64,000 bases of DNA from the NCBI GenBank assembly GCA_905339295.1, contig CAJPFI010000006.1, positions 62,001-126,000 of the forward strand, given 5' to 3'. The stretch comes from Burkholderiales bacterium (GTDB lineage Bacteria; Pseudomonadota; Gammaproteobacteria; Burkholderiales; Casimicrobiaceae). Under the pieces are notes generated by a model, which worked only from the letters and a program-made list of their open reading frames with translations, had not been told where the DNA came from and made no database searches. Every line of letters begins with the position of its first letter. Position 1 is the stretch's first letter. Positions 47,970 through 56,550 of the stretch are shown piece after piece. Position numbers and translations under genes: made by a program.

Positions 47970-48950
47970 TCAGGCGATCGCCCGGTAGTAGAGGTTCTGC
48001 GGGTGGTTGGCCTCGGCGAAGAAGTACCAGCGCTCCGCCAGCAGCCCGCAGTACTGGACCAGGAACGCGGCCGGCAGCAGCGCCCCTCCGGCGCCGGCGA
48101 GGTACGCGGCGAGCAGCAGCGACGGAACGGCGAAGGCCGCGGCCAGGAACGCCCACCGGACGCTGCGCACGAACGTGCCCGCCTTGCCGTGGAAGAACTC
48201 GCGCGTGTTGAACGAGCCGCCCATGAACCCCATCGATTTCTGGACGATGCGCGGATGCTTGATGCCGATCGCCGTCTGCGGCGTCGACTTCGGGCGCAGG
48301 CGCGCGTTGCGGGCGAGCGACGCGAGGCGGCCGACGCCGGCGGCGAGCGTCAGGACGAGCGCCCAGACGGCGAAGAAGCGGGCGAGCGACGGCGCGCCCG
48401 CCGCGGCGTACGCGGCCGCCAGCGTGAAGCCGGACGCACCGCCCATCAGCGTGAAGTTGAGCGGCGTGAGTGCGCTCGCCCATTCGCGCAGGAACGGCAG
48501 GCAGGCGTAGATCATCGCGGTGCACAGGAACAGCGCGAACGCGAGCAGCGTGCCCGCCGCGCCGAGCGCCGCGGTCGCCTCGACGGGAATGCCGGAGGGC
48601 AGGGTCGCGAGCGCCGGCCGGTAGCCGACGTAGTGGATCGCGCCCCAGGCCGCCACCGCGGCCATGAACGCCGGCAGCGCGATCACTTCGCGCGACAGCC
48701 ACGAGGTCCGCCACTGCGCCGCCGCGCGCCATGCCCGCTCCGGCCTGCCGAGGTGGAAGAACGACGCCGCCAGCCCGGCCGCGAGCAGCACGAGCGCGAT
48801 CAGCGCGCCGGGCGCGTGGAAGGCGCGGCCGTCCTGCGCGGGCAGCAGGTCGAACAGCGCGTAGATCTCGGCCGTGTACAGCGCGAGGAACAGCCCCTGG
48901 CCGGCGCCGATCAGCGTCGTCAGCAGGAGCACCGAGAAGTCGGGCCGCAT
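47970..48950 (-). CDS. soeC: SoeC-like membrane anchor (DmsC/NrfD type)
   Basis: A 326-residue membrane protein with about eight or nine helices (starting MRPDFSVLLLTTLIGAGQGLFLALY). It belongs to the DmsC-like anchors of Mo-oxidoreductases; typical features are FFHLGRPERAWRAAAQWRTSWLSREV and GGSFNTREFFHGK. It would pass electrons from the FeS subunit to quinone. It starts 8 bases after soeB. Confidence 0.85.
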   Translation of the reverse strand: MRPDFSVLLLTTLIGAGQGLFLALYTAEIYALFDLLPAQDGRAFHAPGALIALVLLAAGLAASFFHLGRPERAWRAAAQWRTSWLSREVIALPAFMAAVAAWGAIHYVGYRPALATLPSGIPVEATAALGAAGTLLAFALFLCTAMIYACLPFLREWASALTPLNFTLMGGASGFTLAAAYAAAGAPSLARFFAVWALVLTLAAGVGRLASLARNARLRPKSTPQTAIGIKHPRIVQKSMGFMGGSFNTREFFHGKAGTFVRSVRWAFLAAAFAVPSLLLAAYLAGAGGALLPAAFLVQYCGLLAERWYFFAEANHPQNLYYRAIA

Positions 48951-48958
48951 CGACGTGC

Positions 48959-49699
48959 CTACCAGGACATCACGTCGTCGAGCGACGGTTCGGACTTCGC
49001 CGGCTTCGGCAGGAGGCCGTCGACCTTGAGCGGGTTGTCGGCGCGCTCGAGCTCGTCCTCGTGGATGCGCATCGGCGTCTTGCGCCGCGGCAGGTAGTGG
49101 TTCGCCGGATGGGTGCCCCACTCGGGCATCAGCGCGTAGCCGGCGTGGTCGCGGATCGCCTGCGACACGACCGACTCCGGGTCGTGGATGTCGCCGAACA
49201 GCCGCGCGCTGGTCGGGCACGCCATCACGCAGGCCGGTCTGCGCTCCGCCGCGGGCAGCGTGGCGTCGTAGATCCGGTCGACGCACAGCGTGCACTTGGT
49301 CATCACCTTGCGCTCGGGATCGATCTCGCGCGCGCCGTAGGGGCAGGCCCACGAGCAGTACTTGCAGCCGATGCACTTGTCGTAGTCGACCAGCACGATG
49401 CCGTCCGTGGCGCGCTTGTACGAGGCGCCGGTCGGGCACACCGGGACGCAGGGCGGGTCCTCGCAGTGCAGGCACGACTTCGGGAAATGCACCGTCTGCG
49501 TGTTCGGATACTCGCCCACCTCGAAGGTCTGGACGCGGTTGAAGAACGCGCCGGTCGGGTCCTTGCCGTAGGGTCCGACGTCGGCCAGCGGCCCGGCGGA
49601 ACCGGACGTGTTCCACTGCTTGCAGCTCGTGACGCAGGCGTGGCAGCCGACGCACACGTTGAGGTCGATCACCAGCGCGAACTGCGTCATCGCGGGCAC
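48959..49699 (-). CDS. soeB: SoeB-like iron-sulfur subunit
   Basis: A 246-residue ferredoxin-type subunit with four 4Fe-4S cluster motifs: CVGCHACVTSC, CLHCEDPPCVPVC, CIGCKYCSWAC and CTLC...CVMAC. No signal peptide, consistent with a cytoplasmic enzyme. It bridges SoeA and SoeC and lies 19 bases after soeA. Confidence 0.9.
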   Translation of the reverse strand: MPAMTQFALVIDLNVCVGCHACVTSCKQWNTSGSAGPLADVGPYGKDPTGAFFNRVQTFEVGEYPNTQTVHFPKSCLHCEDPPCVPVCPTGASYKRATDGIVLVDYDKCIGCKYCSWACPYGAREIDPERKVMTKCTLCVDRIYDATLPAAERRPACVMACPTSARLFGDIHDPESVVSQAIRDHAGYALMPEWGTHPANHYLPRRKTPMRIHEDELERADNPLKVDGLLPKPAKSEPSLDDVMSW

Positions 49700-49718
49700 T
49701 CCCGGCGATCGCGCGGCG

Positions 49719-52625
49719 TCATGGTCGCGCCCCGCGTCCGGCGAAATACGCCTGGAACGACGGCGTCGCCGCGGCGGTTCCCGGCGCCGCCGGGACGGCG
49801 TCGGGCTGCGGCCAGGTGACGCGCGGCTCGTCGGCGGCCGCCGGATAGATGCGCACGCGCACGTCGTACCAGGCGGCCTGCCCGGTGATCGGATCGGAGT
49901 TCGACACCCGGCCGCCCCCGGCGTCCGGCAGCTCGTCGGTGATCAGGTGATTGAGCAGGAACCCGCGCCGCGACTCGTTCGCGTCGGGCGAGAGGCGCCA
50001 CGCGCCGGGCGCCTTGCCGATCGCGTTCCAGGTCCACACGGTCCCCGGCTCGACGGCCTCGGAATGAAGGCACATGCATCGGACCTTGCCCCAGGCCGAC
50101 TCGACCCACATCCAGTCGCCGTCCTCGATGCCCGCGGCGCGCGCGACGCGGGGATTCACGTGCAGGTGGTTGTGCGCGTGGATCTGGCGCAGCCACGCGT
50201 TCTGCGAGTCCCACGAGTGGTACATCGCCATCGGCCGCTGCGTCACCGCGGCGAGCGGGTACGTCGCCGCGTCGGCCCGCGCCGCCTCGAGCGGCGCGCA
50301 GTAGAACGGCAGCGGATCGAAGTGGGTCGCGATGCGCTCGCGCAGGTGGTCCGGCGGCTGGCGCGAGATGCCCTTGCCCTGCGCCGCGAGCCGGAACTTC
50401 TGCAGCACCTCGGAATAGAGGTGGATCAGGATCGGCTCGGCGTAGCGCTGGATGCGGTTGCGCTGCGACCACTCGAGGTAGCCCCTGTTCCAGTTGCGCA
50501 TGTACTGGTAGGACGGCGGCAGCCGGTAGTGGTAGACGCAGTTGTTCTGCGCGTACATCTCCCACTGCCGCGGATTGGGCTCGCCGCGCATGAACTTCCC
50601 GCCGTCCTTGCCGCGCCATCCGGCGAGAAAGCCGATGCCCGATCCCGGCTCGGTCTCGTAGTTGACGACGAAGTCCGGGTAGTCGCGGAAGCGGCGCGTG
50701 CCGTCGGGCCGCACGAACGCCGGGAGCTTCAGGCGCCCGGCGAGCTCGATCAGGACCTCCTGGAACGGCCTGCACTCGCCGGTCGGCGGGACCACGGGGA
50801 TGCGGACCGAGTCGACCGGGCCGTCGAACTCCGAGATCGGCCGGTCGAGCATCGACATCACGTCGTGCCGCTCGAGGTAGGTCGTGTCGGGCAGCACGAG
50901 GTCGGCGAACGCCGTCATTTCCGACTGGAACGCGTCGCAGACGACGATGAACGGGATGCGGTGCTCGCCGTCCTCGCCGCGGTCGTTCAGCATCCTCCGA
51001 ACGTCCGACGTGTTCATGGTCGAGTTCCACGCCATGTTCGCCATGAAGATCATCAGCGTGTCGATCGGGTACGGATCGCCGCGCCAGGCGTTGGTGATGA
51101 CGTTGTGCATCATCCCGTGCACGGCGAGCGGGTACTCCCACGAGAACGCCTTGTCGATGCGCACCGGCGTGCCGTCGTCGTCGACGAACAGGTCGTCGGG
51201 CTCGGCGGGCCAGCCGAGCGCGAGCCCGTCGAGCGGGTGGCCGGGCCTGATCGCGAGCGGCGTGTTCGGCGTCTTCGCGCAGGGCGGGATCGGGCGCGGG
51301 AACGGCGCCTTGTGGCGGAAGCCGCCCGGGCGGTCGATCGTGCCGAGCAGCGTCATCAGGATCGCGAGCGCGCGGACCGTGTGGAAGCCGTTCGAGTGCG
51401 CCGCGAGTCCGCGCATCGCGTGGAACGCGACCGGGTTGCCGGTGACCGTCGCGTGTTCCCTGCCCCACATGTCGGTCCAGGCGATCGGCAGCTCGATCTT
51501 CTCGTCGCGCGCGGTGATCCCCATCTCGTGCGCGAGCCGCCGGATCGCCTCGGCGGGGATCCCGGTGATGGCGGCGGCCCATTCCGGCGTGCAGTCCTCG
51601 ACGCGCTCCTTGAGCAGCTGGAACGACGGCTTGACCGCGGTGCCGTCGGGCAGCCGGAAGGATCCCAGCAGGAACGGGTCGGTCCCCTCGCGGTGCGTGA
51701 TCACCGGCCGGTCGGTCGCGCGGTCCCACCACAGCTTGTTCTGCGGGTCGAAGCAGCCTTCCTCCTCGGGCACCTCGGTGCGGATGAACATGCCGAACTC
51801 GTCGTTCGCCTCGTCCATGTTCACGAGCTGCCCGGCGTTGGTGTAGCGGACGAGGAACTCGCGGTCGTAGAGGCCGAGCGCGATCAGCTCGTGGATCAGC
51901 GCGAGCAGGAGCGCGCCGTCGGTGCCGGGCCGGATCGGCAGCCATTCGTCGGCGATCGCCGAGTAGCCGGTGCGGATCGGGTTGATCGAGATGAAGCGGC
52001 CCCCGTCGCGCTTGAACTTCGAGATCGCGATCTTCAGCGGATTCGAGTGGTGGTCCTCCGCGGTGCCGATCATCACGAACAGCCGTGCGCGCTCGAGGTC
52101 CGGCCCGCCGAACTCCCAGAACGAGCCGCCGATCGTGTAGATCATGCCGGCGGCCATGTTCACCGAGCAGAAGCCGCCGTGCGCCGCGTAGTTGGGCGTG
52201 CCGAACTGGCGCGCGAACAGCCCGGTGAGCGCCTGCATCTGGTCGCGCCCGGTGAACAGCGCGAAGCGCTTCGGGTCGGTTTCGCGGATCTTCGCGAGGC
52301 GCTCGGCGAGCAGCGCGTACGCCTCGTCCCAGCCGATCGGAACGAACTCGCCGGCGCCGCGGGGAGCGCCGGGCTTGCGCAGCAGCGGTCGGGTGAGCCG
52401 CGCCGGCGAGGTCTGCTTCATGATCCCCGACGATCCCTTGGCGCAGATCACGCCCCGGTTGATCGGATGGTCGGGGTTGCCCTCGATGTAGCGAATCTCG
52501 CCGTCGCGCAGGTGAACGCGGATTCCGCAGCGGCACGCGCACATGTAGCACGTGGTGTTGCGCGTCTCCGTGGCGGCGTCCGGGAACGGCGCAGCGGTCG
52601 GATCGTGGATCGGTGTGGAGGCCAT
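49719..52625 (-). CDS. soeA: SoeA-like molybdopterin sulfite dehydrogenase subunit
   Basis: A 968-residue Mo-bis-MGD oxidoreductase. The N-terminal 4Fe-4S motif is TCYMCACRCGIRVH plus a fourth Cys in VICAKGSSG; QTSPARLTRPLLR and the domain order fit the DMSO-reductase family. There is no twin-arginine leader, so it stays in the cytoplasm, as SoeA does. With SoeBC it should oxidise sulfite directly to sulfate, passing two electrons to quinone. The ATG at 52625 is chosen; the frame extends to 52652. Function rests on synteny with apr and sat; thiosulfate or polysulfide reductase activity is the alternative. Confidence 0.85.
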   Translation of the reverse strand: MASTPIHDPTAAPFPDAATETRNTTCYMCACRCGIRVHLRDGEIRYIEGNPDHPINRGVICAKGSSGIMKQTSPARLTRPLLRKPGAPRGAGEFVPIGWDEAYALLAERLAKIRETDPKRFALFTGRDQMQALTGLFARQFGTPNYAAHGGFCSVNMAAGMIYTIGGSFWEFGGPDLERARLFVMIGTAEDHHSNPLKIAISKFKRDGGRFISINPIRTGYSAIADEWLPIRPGTDGALLLALIHELIALGLYDREFLVRYTNAGQLVNMDEANDEFGMFIRTEVPEEEGCFDPQNKLWWDRATDRPVITHREGTDPFLLGSFRLPDGTAVKPSFQLLKERVEDCTPEWAAAITGIPAEAIRRLAHEMGITARDEKIELPIAWTDMWGREHATVTGNPVAFHAMRGLAAHSNGFHTVRALAILMTLLGTIDRPGGFRHKAPFPRPIPPCAKTPNTPLAIRPGHPLDGLALGWPAEPDDLFVDDDGTPVRIDKAFSWEYPLAVHGMMHNVITNAWRGDPYPIDTLMIFMANMAWNSTMNTSDVRRMLNDRGEDGEHRIPFIVVCDAFQSEMTAFADLVLPDTTYLERHDVMSMLDRPISEFDGPVDSVRIPVVPPTGECRPFQEVLIELAGRLKLPAFVRPDGTRRFRDYPDFVVNYETEPGSGIGFLAGWRGKDGGKFMRGEPNPRQWEMYAQNNCVYHYRLPPSYQYMRNWNRGYLEWSQRNRIQRYAEPILIHLYSEVLQKFRLAAQGKGISRQPPDHLRERIATHFDPLPFYCAPLEAARADAATYPLAAVTQRPMAMYHSWDSQNAWLRQIHAHNHLHVNPRVARAAGIEDGDWMWVESAWGKVRCMCLHSEAVEPGTVWTWNAIGKAPGAWRLSPDANESRRGFLLNHLITDELPDAGGGRVSNSDPITGQAAWYDVRVRIYPAAADEPRVTWPQPDAVPAAPGTAAATPSFQAYFAGRGARP

Positions 52626-52760
52626 GGCGGGAGGGGCGGTCCCGCGACGCATGCGCGCCGTCGATCGACCGACGCCCGCGCGACCCGCCTGGGGAACCCC
52701 TCTTATCGTGGGCGGAGGATTGCCCTGTCAATCCCCGAAATAGGGAAGATCGACCGCCGC

Positions 52761-52782
52761 GCACTACCCGGACGGGTAGTGC
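52761..52782. promoter_or_regulatory. Perfect palindrome upstream of soeA
   Basis: GCACTACCC-N4-GGGTAGTGC, a perfect 9-bp inverted repeat 136 bases upstream of soeA and 43 bases beyond the end of the universal-stress-protein gene. It contains the TACCC/GGGTA half-sites also seen at 55161. It could be an operator for soe or, less likely, a terminator, as it lacks a T-run. Confidence 0.5.
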
Positions 52783-52824
52783 GTGCGCATACCCGGTTTC
52801 CGCCGGCGGGATCCGCGCGCTTTC

Positions 52825-53640
52825 TCAATGCCCGACGACGAGGACCGGGCATCCGGCTCCGCCGATGATCCGTTCGGCGGCTCCACTCGGCGCGAACCAT
52901 TCGCTCGCGCGCGGATGGCCGCGCCGCCCGATCACGACCAGGTCGGCGCCGAGGGCCGCGGCGACATGCCCGATCTCGTCGGGTCGCGCGATGGCAGGCG
53001 CGCTCGCCTGCGCGCGGATGCCGGCCCCGGACGCGACGGCCAGCGCGCGGTCGACCGCCGCCGCGGCGTCGCCGTGCTTCGACGGCACGCCCGCGATCGC
53101 CAGGGGCAACCCTGCATGCGCGGCGAATCGCGCGGCGGCCGAGGCCACGTCACCTGCCGTGTCGACGTCGTCGACCGCGGCCAGCACGCCGCGCGTCCAG
53201 AGGCCCGCGGCGCGCGGCACCAGCAGGGCGCTGCACGGCGACCGCGTCGCCACCTTGCCGACCATGTCGCCGACGAGCAGGTTGGCGAGAAATCCCTCGC
53301 GCCCGCGCCTGCGCACGATCACCAGGTCGGCCTGCCGCAGGGCGGCCTCGGCGACGATCTCGCGCCACGCCTCGTCGCCGCGGCGAACGCGCGCGTCGAG
53401 CCGGATCCCGGCGGCGTCGGCTTCGGCCTGCAGCCGCATCAGGCGGTCGTGGGCGTCGTCATCCGTTCGCTCCGCCAGCCCGGGCGCGATCGACTCGTAC
53501 TCGGCATTGGTGACGAGCGGCTGGACGGCCAGGAGCGGCAGGCCCCAGCGCGACGCGATGCCGAACGCCACGCGTTCGGCGCCCACGTCGAACTCGGTGT
53601 GCTGGGTCGCGAGCAGCGGGCGGGCGCAGGGCGCGGTCAC
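52825..53640 (-). CDS. Tandem universal stress protein (UspA)
   Basis: A 271-residue protein of two Usp domains. The first ends with VIVRRRGREGFLANLLVGDMVGKV... and the second with GRRGHPRASEWFAPSGAAERIIGGAGCPVLVV, both carrying the G-x2-G-x9-G nucleotide-binding pattern in some form. No ATG fits; the GTG at 53640 gives a normal N terminus (RPLLATQHTEFD). It starts 5 bases after the small membrane protein gene and lies in one unit with the TauE gene. Confidence 0.8.
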   Translation of the reverse strand: MTAPCARPLLATQHTEFDVGAERVAFGIASRWGLPLLAVQPLVTNAEYESIAPGLAERTDDDAHDRLMRLQAEADAAGIRLDARVRRGDEAWREIVAEAALRQADLVIVRRRGREGFLANLLVGDMVGKVATRSPCSALLVPRAAGLWTRGVLAAVDDVDTAGDVASAAARFAAHAGLPLAIAGVPSKHGDAAAAVDRALAVASGAGIRAQASAPAIARPDEIGHVAAALGADLVVIGRRGHPRASEWFAPSGAAERIIGGAGCPVLVVGH

Positions 53641-53645
53641 GGCGG

Positions 53646-54062
53646 TCAATGCCCCGCGGTCAGGATTCCGGACGCGGCCAGCAGCAGCACCGCGACGACG
53701 AGCGCGCAGACGGTGGCCATGACCTTTTCGCCCCGCTTCGCGAACAGCGGCATCACCGCGAGCAGGCACGGGATCGAGCAGCCGGAAAGGATCGCGATGC
53801 CGGCGATGCCGGCGTACTCGCCGTGGCCGAGCTGCGCGAGCCAGCCCCAGCCGGTCGGCGCGCCCGTCTCGGCGAGGTAGGCTTCCAGCGACTGCGTCCA
53901 CAGGACCGGCAGCTGCTCCAGCGCGACGTGCGCGGGCAGGACGCCCGACACGTAGGCGGCGAACGCGACCACCGCGACGGCGAATCCCGTCTTCGCCCCC
54001 CAGTCGAGCAGCGTCGCGTAGCGCCGCTGCAGCGCCGCGCCGTCGTCGTCGCGTTCCGTCAT
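53646..54062 (-). CDS. Four-helix membrane protein of the TauE-Usp unit
   Basis: A 138-residue protein with about three to four hydrophobic helices (near residues 25-45, 80-105 and 115-135). The GCSIPCLLAVMPLFAKRGEKV segment has two cysteines. No known family. It lies 7 bases after the TauE gene and 5 before usp, which fits one operon. Confidence 0.65.
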   Translation of the reverse strand: MTERDDDGAALQRRYATLLDWGAKTGFAVAVVAFAAYVSGVLPAHVALEQLPVLWTQSLEAYLAETGAPTGWGWLAQLGHGEYAGIAGIAILSGCSIPCLLAVMPLFAKRGEKVMATVCALVVAVLLLAASGILTAGH

Positions 54063-54069
54063 GGCCTCG

Positions 54070-55062
54070 TCAACCCCATCCCAGACCCTTCTGCAGCGCC
54101 CGCGCGCCCGCGAACAGGAGCAACCCCAGCACGAGCTTGCGCACGACCGAGGCCTTCAGCACGGACAGAAGGCGCGCACCGATGCGGGCGCCCATCATCA
54201 TGCCGATCACCGAGGGCACGGCGATGACGGCAAGCGTCGCGCCCTTGTTCAGGTAGACCCACGCGGCGGAGGAATCGACCAGCGACAGGATGAAGCTCGA
54301 CGTCCCGGCGGACACCTTGAGCGGCGCACCCATCACGAGGTTCAGCACCGGCACGTTCGCCCAGCCCGCACCCATGCCGAACATGCCGGCCAGCACGCCG
54401 ATGCCGGCGAACAGCACGAGGGCGGTCGGCGTGCGACGCACGTGCCAGGCGTGGTCCCGGCCCGTCGCACGGTCGTGGAACACCCCGTGCATGCGCAGCG
54501 CGGTCGCCAGCCGGTCGGGGGCGACCTGCGCGCCGGATTCCGACCGGGGCGAGGCGGCCATCAGCGCCACGATGCCCAGGATCGTGGCGCCCAGCGCGAT
54601 CTGCACCACGCGCACCGGGAGCGCGAGGCCGACCAGCGCCCCCACGATCGAGCTGGCCGAGGCGAGCAGGGCGAGCGGCAGGGCGAGGCGCAGGTCGGCA
54701 AGGCCGCCGCGCAGGAGGCTGGGTCCCGCGGCCAGCGCGCTGGCCAGCGCAACCAGCAATCCCGCGCCGCGGACGAAGTCGAGGTGGAACGGGAAGAATC
54801 CGCCGACGATCGGGACGAACAGCACGCCGCCGCCCACGCCGGCCGGGACCGCGACGATGCCGAGCGCGAAGCAGACGATGAACAACGCGAGCGGCCACAC
54901 CCACCATGGGGACGCCGCCCCCGCCGCGGCGAGGTCCGCGGCGGATGCCGGATCGGCGCCGAAGGCGAGCGCGGCGGCCACGAGCGTCGCGACGACGCTT
55001 GCGCGTCGCGCGGTCGCGACCCGGCGCCCGGACTCGTACGAAGGGAGGGGAGTGTGGTTCAC
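54070..55062 (-). CDS. TauE/SafE-family exporter, second copy
   Basis: A 330-residue membrane protein with an N-terminal signal-like helix (VATLVAAALAFGADPASA) and about eight more helices. The repeated motifs are FALGIVAVPAGVGGGVLFVPI and GIGVLAGMFGMGAGWANVPVLN. It probably exports sulfite or a sulfonate. The start may be the GTG at 55062 or an ATG at 55161; the longer form has an odd basic leader and overlaps the TACCC motif. It lies between soe and the two-component system, supporting a role in sulfite export. Confidence 0.8.
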   Translation of the reverse strand: MNHTPLPSYESGRRVATARRASVVATLVAAALAFGADPASAADLAAAGAASPWWVWPLALFIVCFALGIVAVPAGVGGGVLFVPIVGGFFPFHLDFVRGAGLLVALASALAAGPSLLRGGLADLRLALPLALLASASSIVGALVGLALPVRVVQIALGATILGIVALMAASPRSESGAQVAPDRLATALRMHGVFHDRATGRDHAWHVRRTPTALVLFAGIGVLAGMFGMGAGWANVPVLNLVMGAPLKVSAGTSSFILSLVDSSAAWVYLNKGATLAVIAVPSVIGMMMGARIGARLLSVLKASVVRKLVLGLLLFAGARALQKGLGWG

Positions 55063-55158
55063 GGACAAAGGCCGGGTCCCCCGCCACGACGGTTTCCGGA
55101 CCCGGGCCGGCGGGACGGAGGAGAGTCCTCGTTTATCGCGGTTGCGTCGCGCGATGTC

Positions 55159-55193
55159 CATACCCACCTTGGGCAAGCGGGTAGCCCGTATGG
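55159..55193. promoter_or_regulatory. Nested inverted repeat upstream of TauE and the kinase gene
   Basis: TACCC (55161) and GGGTA (55079+100, ending 55183) are separated by 13 bases, enclosed in an outer CATAC (55159) and GTATG (ending 55192) pair. It lies in the divergent region between the TauE gene and the sensor kinase and is a candidate site for the response regulator encoded at 56547. Confidence 0.4.
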
Positions 55194-55335
55194 GGGAGCG
55201 CGATGGCGGGAACGTTCCTTGCCCGGGGGTGGGGGAGGGACGATAATCGATATCTGGCGGCACGGCGGGGTGAGGCACCCCCGGTGCGCCGCAACCGGGC
55301 GCGGCGCGAACGCGCCCGACGGAGGAGTCATCGGC

Positions 55336-56550
55336 ATGCCGGACCCGCAAGTCAGTGCCCGCCACGATGCGCTCGACCGCGTGCCCGCCGGGCGTGCGCC
55401 GGACGTCGCGTCCGGGCCGCGCCCGGTGCGCGCGGGCAGCGGACGCGGCGTCGACCTTCGCGACGCGATCGCGCCCATGCTCGACGCGGTGATCCATTTC
55501 GCCGGCGCGGCGGCCGGCGCGATCCGCCTCTCGAGGCCCGGCCGGGCCGGTCTGACGCCGGTCGTCGTCGCGGGACGGGGCGCGCAAGGCGTCGCGGGCG
55601 GGGGCGTGCTCGCGCAATGGTGCAGCCAGTGCTCCGAATCCGTCGATCCGGCGAGCGCGTGCGTGCGCAACCAGCTCTGCGGCCATGACGAGCGCCTGCC
55701 GGCGAGCCGCCTCGAGTCCGTCTGCAGGCACATCCTCGTCGTCCCGCTGCACCACGCCGGGAACCAGGTCGGCATGCTGGACCTGGTGTTCGACGCGCCC
55801 TGCGAGCTTCCGCCCGGGATGCCCGCGATGCTGCAGGCCGCCGGCGACCTGATCGGCATCTCGCTGGAGAAGGCGCGGCTCGCCGACGAGGTGATGCGCG
55901 CCACGCTGATGAACGAGCGCCAGACGATGGCCGGCGAGATCCACGACTCGCTCGCCCAGGGGCTCACCTACATGCGCATGCGGATGAGCCTGCTTTCCGA
56001 CGCGATCCGGCAGCGCGACGAGTTGCGGGCGTTCAAGTACTGGAGCGACGTCGATGACTCGCTGACGCACGCGCACGCGCGCCTGCGCGAGCTCATCACC
56101 TGCTTCCGCAGCCGGATGGATCCGCAGGGGCTGGTCCACGCGCTCGAGGACACGGCGGGGCGCTTCCTCGACCGCACCGGGATCGAGCTCGAGTTCGTCA
56201 ACCGGGTGCGCGATTTCCGGCTCGCCCCGGCGCGAGAAGTCGAGGTCCACCACATCGTGCAGGAAGCGCTGTCCAACGTGACGCGGCACGCCCGTGCCCG
56301 CCGCGCGAGCATGACGCTCGACCGCGACGGAGCCGATGGCTACGCGATCGTCATCGAGGACGACGGCGTCGGGCTGTCCGCGGCGCCGGCCGAGGGCGCC
56401 GACGCGTCGGGCCACTACGGGCTGTCCATCATGCGCGAACGCGCCGCGCGGCTGGGCGGCGGCATCCGTTTCGAACCCGCCGCGGGACGGGGAACCCGCG
56501 TTTGCCTGCACTTTCCGGAACACGGACCGAACCGCGAGGAGCCCCGATGA
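55336..56550 (+). CDS. Soluble NarX-type sensor histidine kinase with a Cys-rich GAF domain
   Basis: A 404-residue kinase without membrane helices. Residues about 45-180 form a GAF-like domain holding C96, C99, C109, C115 and C130 (C-x2-C-x9-C-x5-C-x14-C), a likely FeS, haem or redox sensor. The dimerisation helix with phospho-accepting H203 (GEIHDSLAQG) is of the HisKA_3 type and the ATP domain has EALSNVTRHARA and DDGVGL. The ATG at 55336 follows a GGAGGAG site. It overlaps the regulator gene by four bases (ATGA). Confidence 0.88.
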   Translation: MPDPQVSARHDALDRVPAGRAPDVASGPRPVRAGSGRGVDLRDAIAPMLDAVIHFAGAAAGAIRLSRPGRAGLTPVVVAGRGAQGVAGGGVLAQWCSQCSESVDPASACVRNQLCGHDERLPASRLESVCRHILVVPLHHAGNQVGMLDLVFDAPCELPPGMPAMLQAAGDLIGISLEKARLADEVMRATLMNERQTMAGEIHDSLAQGLTYMRMRMSLLSDAIRQRDELRAFKYWSDVDDSLTHAHARLRELITCFRSRMDPQGLVHALEDTAGRFLDRTGIELEFVNRVRDFRLAPAREVEVHHIVQEALSNVTRHARARRASMTLDRDGADGYAIVIEDDGVGLSAAPAEGADASGHYGLSIMRERAARLGGGIRFEPAAGRGTRVCLHFPEHGPNREEPR

